Below are positions 48,001-57,309 of a stretch of DNA of 64,000 bases, piece by piece (within the stretch, counting starts at the first letter, position 1; each line of letters begins with the position of its first letter). The stretch lies in the NCBI RefSeq assembly GCF_030867095.1, contig NC_081828.1:209318978-209382977 (forward strand). Direction: 5' to 3'. Below the pieces are notes generated by a model, which did no database searches, was not told the DNA's origin, and saw only the letters and a list, made by a program, of their open reading frames with translations. A program made the translations under genes and the position numbers. The DNA comes from Alligator mississippiensis. Lineage: Eukaryota > Chordata > Crocodylia > Alligatoridae.

Positions 48001-48440
48001 CAGAACTGGTCTGTTGAATAAGAAGGTGTCTGTCTTCACCATTATATTCCTGAGCAGACCTCACTTTAAAGGCACTGAAGAATGTCTCCCAAGTCCTTTC
48101 TGTCTTAGCCCTCTGTTTTCACTTGGTTCAGAGAGATCTGAAGGTCGACATCCACCCAAACAAACTGTTTGTGTGAGGGCTGGCATTTCTGAAAATAGCT
48201 CGTGTTCTAAGTAAAATGTCCTCATTTGCATTCACTTATTTCTCAGCTGCACTGGTTTCCTTCGGGCAGTCACACACTGCAGAGCACAACGGTCCGAGCA
48301 CAACACCCACATGGCCTGTTGCCTTTTGCACAAGTGTTGTAGGCTCTGTCTTGACAGACTCGGACACCTGGGGCACTGGAAAGCCACGCTGTGCTCTCAC
48401 TTCCACTCTTGTCAATCCAGAAGACCTCCTTTGGGCCTGA
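42011..48440. other. Intergenic, no gene recognised
   Basis: 6.4 kb of mostly unique sequence. Contains a GA-rich run (44515-44550), a T-rich run (43998-44025), tRNA-SINE-like pieces (44250-44400 and 45000-45095) and a MIR-type fragment (46890-47010). Open frames are short and lack splice context or motifs. Confidence 0.5.
46890..47010 (+). mobile_element. MIR-type SINE fragment
   Basis: 'gtgcctcagtccccccattg' then 'taaggtggagagtgaggttc' and 'cttacctttcagagg' follows the MIR core layout. Confidence 0.6.
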
Positions 48441-48545
48441 TTCATAGAATTATAGAAAAGTAGGGCTGGAAGGGACCTCCACAGCTCACCTAGTTGCACC
48501 AGAGTTGGGATCAACCCTTTCCAAACCCTCCTATGCAAATCCATT
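48441..48545 (-). mobile_element. CR1 LINE 3' end fragment, minus strand
   Basis: 'tcatagaattatagaaaagt' followed by 'agggctggaagggacctcca' is the reverse-strand 3' end of CR1; only about 105 bp remain. Confidence 0.85.
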
Positions 48546-48679
48546 GTTGAACACCTATCAGTAAAACTACACTGTCAACCCTAATGCAAGCACAAGACAT
48601 AACACAGGTAGCATGGGTTGGATGAATGGACTGTAAGGTGTATAGAAAACTAGCTGGATTGTTGGGCTCAAAGGGTAGG

Positions 48680-49630
48680 AATCAATGGATCAATGTCTAG
48701 TTGGCAGCTAGTATTACATGACATGCCCCAAGGGTCAGTCCTTCGGCCAGTTTTGTTCAATATCTTCATTAATGGCCTGGAAGATGGGATGGAGTGGACC
48801 CTCAGCAAGTTTGCAGATGACACCAAGCTGGAGGGAAGTAGTAAATACATTGGAGTATATGGCTAAGATTCAGAGAGACCTTGACAAATTGGAGGAGTGG
48901 ATGAAAAGAAATCTCATGAAGTTCAATAAGGACAAGTGCAAAGTCTTGCACTTAAGGTGAAACAATCCCATGGACCACCGGGGACCAATGGGCTCTGCAG
49001 AAAAGGACCTGGGGGTGACCGTGGACAATAAGCTGAATGTGAGCCAGCAGTGTGCCCTTGTTGTGAAGAAGGCTAACGGCATACTGGGCTGCACTGGTAG
49101 GAGCATTGCCAGCAGGTCAAAGGAAGTGATTCTTTCCTTCTATTCAGCACTGGGGAGGCCACAACTGGAGTGCTGTATCCAGTTTTGGACCCCCTACTAC
49201 AGAAAAGATGTGGACAAATTGGAAAGAGTCCAGCAGAGGACAATGAAAATGGTTAGGGGGCTGGGGGACATGACTTGTGAGGAAAAGCTGAAGGAACTGG
49301 GCTTTAGTTTGGCGACAAGAAGACCAAGGGAGGATTTAATAGCAGCCTTCAACTACCTGAATGGTGGTTACAAAGAGGATGGAGCTGGACTGTCCTCAGT
49401 GGTGGCAGAAAACAGAACAAGGTCTGATATCAGGAAAAACTTTCATGAGGAGGGTAGTAAAGCGCTGGAACAAGTTACCCAGAGAGGCTGTGGACTCTCC
49501 ATCGTTGGAGACCCAAGTAGACAAAGCCTTGGCCGGGATGATCTAGTTGGGGATGGTCCTATTTTGAGCAGGGGGTTAGACTAGATGTGACCTCCTGAGC
49601 AACCTGCCACCCCTCATTTTCTATGATTCT
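48680..49630 (+). mobile_element. CR1 LINE, 3' half, older subfamily
   Basis: Starts in the RT core: '[17 protein letters not shown]' equivalent, then '[12 protein letters not shown]' near 48800. The main frame 48970-49584 has 'EKDLGVTVDNKLNVSQQC' and 'RPQLECCIQFWTPYYRKDV'. Frame changes near 48850, 48960 and 49400-49500 show it is dead. The 3' end reads 'cctcattttctatgattct'. It differs from the 50066 copy in both coding and tail sequence, so it belongs to another subfamily. Confidence 0.92.
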
Positions 49631-49984
49631 AAAGCAGGGGGACCATGGTGGCCACATCTAGGGCTATAACATAATGCTACAAAACTTACTAGAGTTATAC
49701 TGTACCAAAGATGGTGCGAGACTAAATTTTTGCACTCCTGTGCAAGAGACCAGGATTTTGGACCAAACGCTGTTTCTACATCAGAAAGCTGCGCTGGCCT
49801 AACTGCAGACGCCATTTGTAAACAGATTTTATTATGCTGAATGAAATCTTCTGCCAGTTTAAACCAGGCTGATTTCAGTTTAGATTTGATTAGGCACTGA
49901 TTTAAGATAGGACTATCCATCTAGCAGCTTGCCAGCAGTCAACATGGTCCACGGGTCCCTGTAACCACCTTTCCCACTGGCACA

Positions 49985-51462
49985 CGATAAGGAAAGACCC
50001 CAAAGGAGAGGAGGTAGGGGAGAGGAGCCTGGGGTCCAAGTGTGGGCCCTGGCTGCTCCAAAGTTTCATCATTTCATAGTTTCATAGCTGGTAGGGTCGG
50101 AAGGGACCTGAGCAGATCATCAAGTCCGACCCCCTGCCATGGCAGGAAAGAGTGCTGGGGTCAAACGATCCTGGCAAGGTGTCTATCGAGCCTCCTTTTG
50201 AAGACCCCCAGGATAGGAGCCAGCACCACTTCCCTTGGAAGTTGGTTCCAGATCCTAGCCACCCTGACTGTGAAGCAGCGCCTCCTGATGTCTAGTCTGA
50301 ATCTACTCTCGGTCAACTTATGGCCGTTATTCCTTGTTACTCTGGGTAGTGCTTCCGTTCCCCACTGGTTCCCCTTGGTAAGTTTATAGAGGGCCACCAG
50401 ATCCCCCCTCAGCCTTCTCTTGTGGTGGCTGAACAGGTTCAGGTCCTGTAGCCTCTCCTCGTAGGGCCTGCCCTGCTGCCCCCTGATCATGCGAGTGGCC
50501 CTCCTCTGGACCCGCTCCATGTTGTCCACATCCCTCCTGAAGTGCGGCGCCCAGAACTGGATGCAGTACTCCAACTGCGGCCTGACCAGTGTTGCATCAA
50601 GGGGGAGGATCACCTCCTTGGACCTGCTTGAGATGCATCTGTGGTTGCATGACAAGGCGCGGTTAGGCTTCCTGACTGCGTCCTCACATTGGTGGCCCAT
50701 GTTCATCTTGGAGTCTATAATGACTCCAAGATCCTTCTCTGCCTCTGCACTGACAAGAAGGGAGTTCCCCAGCCTGTAGGTATGCTGCTGGTTCTTCCTC
50801 CCCAGGTGCAGTACCTTGCACTTGTCCGTGCTGAAACCCATCCTGTTCTCATCTGCCCACCCCTGTAACCTGTCTAGGTCTGATTGTAGCCTATTCCTCC
50901 CTTCTAGCGTGCTCACATCCCCCCACATATTAGTGTCATCAGTGAATGTGAATAGGGTGCTTTTTACCCCCTCGTCCAAGTCACTGATGAAGATGTTGAA
51001 CAGCGCGGGTCCGAGGACCGAGCCCTGGAGGACCCCACCGCCCACATCCCTCCAGGTCAAATAAGACCTGTCTACCACCACTCTCTGGGTGCGGCCCTCC
51101 AGCCATTTAGTGACCCATTTGACCGTGTAGGTGTCGATGCCACAGTCCCCTAGTTTTTTAATGAGAACGGGGTGAGAGACAGTGTCGAAGGCCTTCCTAA
51201 AGTCCAGAAAGACTATGTTCTCCGCAACACCTGCGTCCAAGGATTTTGTGACCTGGTCGTAGAAGGCAATCAGGTTGGTCTGACAGGACCTGCCTCGAAT
51301 GAACCCATGTTGGTTGTCCATGCAACCAACCAGGAAGTTGGACAGCCTTGGTTTAAGCTAAACTAAAACTCACTTAAACTGAAATAAGTGTCCACACTGC
51401 AGTTTGTACAAGTCTAATTCAGCTTATAATCATGCCTTTGAGCCAGGGTATTGCCACAAGTG
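49985..51462. repeat. Duplicated segment, copy A, split by a CR1 insertion
   Basis: Outer parts 49985-50065 and 51335-51462 match the continuous stretch 53043-53270. Shared text includes 'gaggagcctggg', 'tgggccctggctg', 'ttggacagcc.tggtttaagc' and 'ataagtgtccacactgcag'. The middle is the CR1 at 50066-51334. Confidence 0.85.
50066..51334 (-). mobile_element. CR1 LINE with 386-codon open frame, 5'-truncated
   Basis: 1269 bp, 3' tail at the low end ('tttcatagtttcatagctgg' then 'tagggtcggaagggacc'). The minus-strand frame 51321-50161 is open throughout. It runs from 'NQHGFIRGRSCQTNLIAFYD' through the RT core ('[14 protein letters not shown]', 'GSVLGPALFNIFISDL') to the CR1 C-terminus 'VFKRRLDRHLARIV'. 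The RT motif normally FADD reads FTDD here. Flanked by AAGTT at 50061-50065 and 51335-51339. The lack of internal stops suggests a young copy. It lacks ORF1, the endonuclease and the N-terminal RT. Confidence 0.95.
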
Positions 51463-53042
51463 CTCCTTTGATCTCACCTGAGCAGTCCAGGTGCACGTCC
51501 CCCTCATCTCCCCCTTGCTCTCCCTCACTATAAAGGATGTTTCATGATATCAGTTCTCCCTGGAAGCAAGCTCCTGCGTGCAACACCCACCCGCCCGAGT
51601 GTACAGCCGTTTGGGTACAGGCTGATTTCTCACATGCCACAGGCAGTTCTTTTGAATGGGAGTCTGTTAAACATTAGCCTTTGAAATGCAGAAGTATCAT
51701 TCTTCTGATGTATTTGTAGGGGGGAAAGCGCACTTTCCCTAGTGCTGTAGTCAGTTGGCCACCCCACTGGTGCTGTATGTCATTAATCTGCAGAGACCTG
51801 AATGCCACATTCTGCAAATTGTCTGAAGGCGCCAGGAAGTTAATACATAAAAAAGCTTTGTTAACAGTAACGCTTGTTCTCCCGGACCGGCCACCCAGAA
51901 TTAATTACAGCAACTGGATGGCTTTCAAGAAGTTGCCGTCTTGTCTGAATGAAATATGGAGGAAGCAGGAGGAGCTTAACAGGTCCCAAATTCTTCCTCA
52001 TTAGGTGAAACGAAAACTTCAAGGGGCAGTCCCATGTCTCCACTTGGATTTTTCCTCAGGCCCTGGGAAGGGATCAATTCCCTGGAAAGAAAACATGTTG
52101 TGGTACCAAGTTCTGCAGCCCATTCAGCTTTTTTTTTTTTCTTGGGTCTTCAAGAAAGGCTGCCCCAACCTAGCTTGCTGTACTATCCCCGTTGGAGCTG
52201 GCAAAGCCCAATTCATTCGACTGTACAGGACAAGGCCACCCTCCATGGAAGAATGAGCCCAAAGCGCTCTCTTATCTGTCCCTCCACATCCTGCTTGGAC
52301 CAGGGCAGCTAGCTGTCCCTTTCTGCTCAGTCCTTCACCTTTCCAGACCTATTAGGTGGGACTGCAAACCATTTACTAAAAACTGAGCAGATGGGCTGGT
52401 AAACTGCATACCACTTCTCAGCCCATTGGGGCGTCTGGCCTGCTATGATCCTATTGCACCCCATCAGCATGGTGGGATTTCAGCATAGTTACAGGTACCT
52501 TATGAGGGCCCTGATCCTGGAAAACCTCCCTCAGCCATGAACCTCCATGCCAAGGACTACTCCTAAGCATCACTACCCTCGCCCACACCAGAGTGTCCTG
52601 CTCCCAGGCCCCCTCTGTACTCAGTGCTGGGCCCGGGAGCAGGACACGCTGGTATGGGCAAGGAGGGTGGTCTTCAGGCAGCAGCTAACTTCCAGTGTCT
52701 GCAAGGATGAATCCTCTCCTGGGTGGCTCTTCAAACTCGGTGTACAGGGCCCAGAGAAAGGGAGATGATTTTATGCCAAACTCTCTTCCAAGTTGCACCT
52801 GCAGTACTCCAAGGGATTATTTGGCACGGATGTGTAAAGAAGTGATGATACCCATACAGAAGGGGCACTTTACCTCCCAGAAGCTGTTCCTCTGCTAAAA
52901 GTCCAGTCTCCATGGTCTCCCTCCTGCTGAGCACATTCCTCCTACATGGGAGGTCAAAGCCTTTGCCTGGCAAAGTCTGTTGAAGATGCATCTGCCACCT
53001 GCACCTTATCGTGTCCCCAACCTCCCTTCCACATGGCGTGAA
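51463..53042. other. Intergenic, no feature
   Basis: Unique sequence with short motif-free open frames; a T-run at 52129-52140. Confidence 0.5.
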
Positions 53043-53270
53043 GCTGCCCCAGTGGCCCAGGGTAGGGCAAGACCCCAAGGGAGAGGGGGTAGGGAAGAGG
53101 AGCCTGGGGGCCAAGTATGGGCCCTGGCTGCACCAAAGTTGGACAGCCCTGGTTTAAGCTAAACTAAAACTGTTGCTTAAACAGAAATAAGTGTCCACAC
53201 TGCAGCTTGCACAAGTCTAACTCAGCTTAAAAAATCATGCCTTTGAGCCAATGTATTGCTGGCTTGGTAT
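53043..53270. repeat. Duplicated segment, copy B (empty site)
   Basis: Continuous version of the sequence that flanks the CR1 at 50066-51334, with CCAAAGTTGGACAGCC across the unfilled site at 53133-53148. May be a local duplication or two copies of one interspersed repeat. Confidence 0.85.
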
Positions 53271-53297
53271 CTTCACCAATTGGTATCTTCACCAATT
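53264..53297. repeat. 16-bp tandem duplication
   Basis: 'ttggtatcttcaccaa' occurs twice head to tail. Confidence 0.9.
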
Positions 53298-54899
53298 CAG
53301 AGGCCCCATCCACCATCGACATCAAAGCAGTGGGGATAAGGGCAGGCATGGGAGGAGATGCAACATCTCAACAAACCACAGCATCGCCAGGAAGAAATTC
53401 TGCTTTCTGAGAGTCACTTGGTGATGAACAAGGTCATCCTCAATGAGCAGGAGGCCCCGAGGACACTCTGCTACAGTCAGCTCAGCAGAGACTTCAGAGC
53501 AGCCTGCTCACAGTGGGAAGGCAGCCAACTTCAGTGCTAACACGTAGTAAAGGCACGGCCCGAGCCCCTGCCAACTCTGAGCAAAATTATTGTATTTCTT
53601 AGGAGAATTGCAGAAGATATTTGGGCTTGTGGTGAGTGTCTCTGACGCAAGATGGGAGCAGCGTGGAGTGCAGCGCGTGCTGCACTGAGTGATCCCTGGG
53701 AGGAGACAGCCTGATCTGTCACAGTCTGTCCCATGTGCTTGACGCCATCTAAAACATGAAGCTTGGATCCTCTGGGATCTGTGTGTGCTGGCTGGGGAAG
53801 TACAGGGCTTTGCTCAAGTGAATGATGAGGCTTCAGCATCCCCTCACCTGTGGGAGTGAGAATGGGTATCTGCCAGTAATGCCTGCATCGTGCCAACCCT
53901 CCCGGCTGTAAGGACAGCCACCAGGAAGGTGGCTGGGAGTGTGTGAGGGTGAAGAAAGCATGAGGATAAGGGTGCAAACGACATGAGGGGGCTGTAAGAT
54001 GCAAATCAGCCTTTTTCACACCTTGTGAACCAGAAGGATACACAAATGCTGCATGTGTTCAAACAGGGAGGACATCAGGTTGGAAGACCAGCGACGCCAA
54101 TCCTGACAATGCTGTTGGCATGATCCGAAAGTATCCTCTAGAGGCTGCATTTCAGGGTCATTGGACAAGGGGCCTGCTCCTGGTTGAGCCTCTCATGAGA
54201 AGCCTAGATGGAAAAGTTTGCCTGCTCTGATACCTCCGTGACCCTTGTCTGTGGCAGGTGTCCCATGCTGCATAAGGCTCCCTCGGGCACCGATGGAGCT
54301 GTCCCTGTCTGTTGTGCTCTTCCAGGCAGCTTCTGAGCCAGCAGGTAGCGGGAGCTATAAAACATTGGAGAACCACTTGTTGTTGACTGTGGCAAAGTAA
54401 CCTTGGCAGGTGGAGGATAGTGGGCAGCAGCTGTTTGGGGAAATGCAGTATGGGAGAGCCAGTCCAGGGCTGGATGTGTCATTATGGCTGCATCCCACCT
54501 GGGCTTGGAAAGCACTTCTCATTGCTGATCAGCATCTGGTTCTGGGCCATGCCTCTACCCAATCTGTCTAGGTCTTCACAGTTGGGGCTTCTGGTTCAGA
54601 GGACTCAAAAGGCCCACAACTTCATTTCTGTGCTGCTCCCTGTGCTTAGGAAGAGGACCAGCACCAGGCATTTGCCTTCATTCAGTGCTCTGACCTGCCT
54701 GGGCTTCAGCAATGAGCTCCCAGCTGGTACCAGAAGACAAAGGATGACTGCTTAGAAGAGATGGCAAACCCTCTCCACATCCTGATGGCTGCTGCTGCCG
54801 TTACAGTGCCTGTTTCCTATTGCAGACAGCTACTTGCGCAGGAGCAAGACATAGAGGAGTATCCAGAGTAATCTTGACAAACAAGTGAGCTCCCTTACC
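53298..54899. other. Intergenic, no feature
   Basis: Unique-looking sequence. The longer minus-strand frames (for example 54043-53537) show no conserved motif and no splice context. Confidence 0.5.
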
Positions 54900-55160
54900 T
54901 GCGTTCAAGTTGCAGCAAGGGAGGTTTAGGTTGGATATTAGGGAAGACTTTCTCACGAGGAGGGTAGTAAAGCACTGGAGCAGGTTACCCGGAGAGGTGG
55001 TGTCAATGGTCTCAACTTCTCTTGCTGCAAGTTGAGACCATTGCTCCTTGTTCCATCATCTGTCACCACTGAGAACAGACAAGCCCTGCTGGGATGATTT
55101 AGCTGGGGCTGGACTAGATGTGACCTCTTGAAGTCTCTCCTCTCATTTTTTATCATTCTA
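54900..55160 (+). mobile_element. CR1 LINE 3' tail with internal fold-back
   Basis: Plus-strand CR1 text ('gggaggtttaggttggatat', 'aagcactggagcaggttacc') is broken at about 55004. It resumes at about 55078 with 'agccctgctgggatgattta', ending near 'tatcattcta'. The piece between is CR1 text in reverse orientation, preceded by a 15-bp inverted repeat (see 55004-55043). Confidence 0.85.
55004..55043. repeat. Perfect 15-bp inverted repeat in the CR1 tail
   Basis: CAATGGTCTCAACTT (55004-55018) and AAGTTGAGACCATTG (55029-55043) are exact reverse complements around a 10-nt loop. Confidence 0.93.
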
Positions 55161-55269
55161 TTTATAACTCAGTCCATTAGTTTGTGGTAAAAAAAGGTTG
55201 TCTTAGCATAGCCTGAAGTCTTATCTTCAGCAGGGGATAAAATTATGCTCTTAATTTGTACTAGCTGGA

Positions 55270-56482
55270 GAAAGGAAAACCAAAGAGGAATTATGGACCG
55301 GCTGGCCTAAGTTTGAGCCCTAGAAAGATTTTGGAACAGATTATTAATTTGTCAGTACCTAGTAGATAATAAGGCGACTTAAACAATCTCTCAAACCTAG
55401 GAACAGTCAAAATTCATTTATCAAGAAGAGATTGCTTCAAACCTATCATGTCCTTCTTAGACACAGTAACTGGCTTAATGGCTAAAGTAAAAAATAGTTG
55501 CAATATATTTTGAAGGCTTTTGATGCTCTCCCCGACTACATTCTCATATGCCACGCAAATATTGTCTAGCTGTAATCATTACAAGATGGATTCATAAACA
55601 GTTTGAAAATTGCTCTCAAAGGGCATCATTATCAGAGTCAAACTGGGTGGATATTTCAACTGGGGCGCTCCAGGTCTGTCCAAGGCCCAGTTCCATACAA
55701 TTTTTTTATTAATGACTTGGCCAGCAGGGTAGAAAGCACACTTATGAAGTCTGCAGCTGACTCCCCAACAGCAGGGGATGCAAGCGCTATGAAGGACATG
55801 GTAGGGATTAAAAATATTCTGAGCCGATTGGAGAGAGGATCTGAAATCAGCAAGACAAAATATTGACAACCACTACACGCAGGAAGAACTCAAATGCAAA
55901 AACATGGGGAAATATCTGGCCAGACAGCAGTATGTATGTATTATTTATTTATATGCCATCCTTCCCAACAAGGCGCAGGGGCTGCGGGTCAGAACGGATA
56001 AGAAAAACTCAACACGTCAAGAAGGTTATGCTGCTACTGCAAAAAAGGCAAGTCTCATCCTGGGATGCACTAGCTAGCAGGAGTACTGCAACCACTGCAG
56101 AAACCATCTCATCAGTAGCAAGGATGTGATGGTTAAAAAACGAATTTGAGGAAAGGCTGAATGAATTGGGTTTGGTTTGTTTAAGAAAGGGAAAACAGAG
56201 AAGACACTAACCATGATCCAAACGGGAAAAGCTCACCATCAAGAGGATAAGGAGCAATGTTCTCTGAGTTCACTGGAGAACATGGAAGGCAAGAAGCCAG
56301 CTTTCATTTGCAACAAGGAAGATTTATGCTGTACATTAAGAAAGACCCCAGAGCAGGTTACCTGGGCAGGCTGTGAAATCTTCATTAGAGAGTTTAAAAG
56401 ACAGGGTAGACAACTATCTGCCAGGCTTGGTCTAGAGCAGTGGTTTTCGAGGTCTCTTCCAACCTTACATTTCTATGGTTCC
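55270..56482 (+). mobile_element. Ancient CR1/L3-type LINE, heavily decayed
   Basis: Follows LINE order on the plus strand: 'aaagattttggaacagatta' near 55322, 'FINDLASRVEST' near 55705, 'caggtctgtccaaggcccag', and a tail 'ggtctcttccaaccttacat' then 'ttctatggtt' ending near 56482. Many stops and indels. A T/A-rich insertion-like piece sits at 55925-55985. Probably much older than the other CR1 copies. Confidence 0.75.
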
Positions 56483-56518
56483 ATGCAGCCAGCACTATCC
56501 GACACCAGAGTAAATTAA

Positions 56519-56630
56519 TCTACTGTGCCCTAATTGCAGCGCACTTGTAGATGGTAATGCTTTACTGTGCAGTAAATTAGTCTACTCCGCAGTAAAGCAC
56601 ACATGTAGACACATCCACTGAGGCCTTAAA
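56519..56630. mobile_element. Short TIR element fragment (CTGCACAGTAAA family)
   Basis: 'gctttactgtgcagtaaatt' and 'ccgcagtaaagcacacatgt' then 'agacacatcc' match the terminal motifs of the 5857-6290 element. Confidence 0.6.
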
Positions 56631-56945
56631 CTGCTCTTCCCCTTTCTCTCCTCTTGCCTTCAGATTAAATCCTCATGACAAGTAATGTGAAGAACAGTCC
56701 TGCTTTCTTAGTGAGGATGTACCTGGAAGGCAGGTGCATCAAGGAGGTTAGTAAATACCTATACAGATATTCAGACGTGCCTGCAACTATTGGCTGCAAA
56801 GATTTTTTTCTTCTAATTTAGAATAGTTGGGCGGGGAAAAGCCCAATGTATTGTATTCTGGACTTGTAAGCTGGCAAACCTTTAAACCAGCATGAAAATA
56901 AAACATAAGCAAGACAAAGACACTGCCATATTCAAACAAAATGGT

Positions 56946-56951
56946 TTTATT
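56946..56951 (-). terminator. CSRNP1: Candidate distal polyadenylation signal of CSRNP1
   Basis: AATAAA on the minus strand, followed by 'accattttgtttgaatatgg', which offers a G/T-rich downstream region. Confidence 0.5.
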
Positions 56952-57286
56952 GAAAGTGTAATGGAAATTTCTTCATATCGCTTTGATGAAATGAGAGACA
57001 GCAGCTGTAGACAAATATGCTTTTGGTAACAAATGAAAATGGATAAAGTAAAAATAAAGCTTTTTTTTTTTTTCTTCTTACTTGTACCTTTAAGCAACAT
57101 AATCACAATATATACACAAAGGAAGCTAAAATAAAGCTATGTTGAAACCAAAGCGTTTCAATCAATACATTAGATAATTACAGATTGTGTCAATAAATAC
57201 CCAGTTTTTAAACTGTTTAACAGGCAACTTTTTACACAGATACCAAGAGGAAAAAAAAAATAGATATATTTACAGTTCAGTGCCCT

Positions 57287-57309
57287 AAAAAAAAAAAAAA
57301 AAAAAAAAA
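57287..57309. repeat. Poly-A run of about 23 bases
   Basis: Uninterrupted A run on the plus strand (poly-U in the CSRNP1 transcript). Confidence 0.95.

Noticed and set aside
53537-54043. 168-codon minus-strand frame
   Set aside because: No recognisable domain, no splice sites at its edges and no repeat or gene context to support it.
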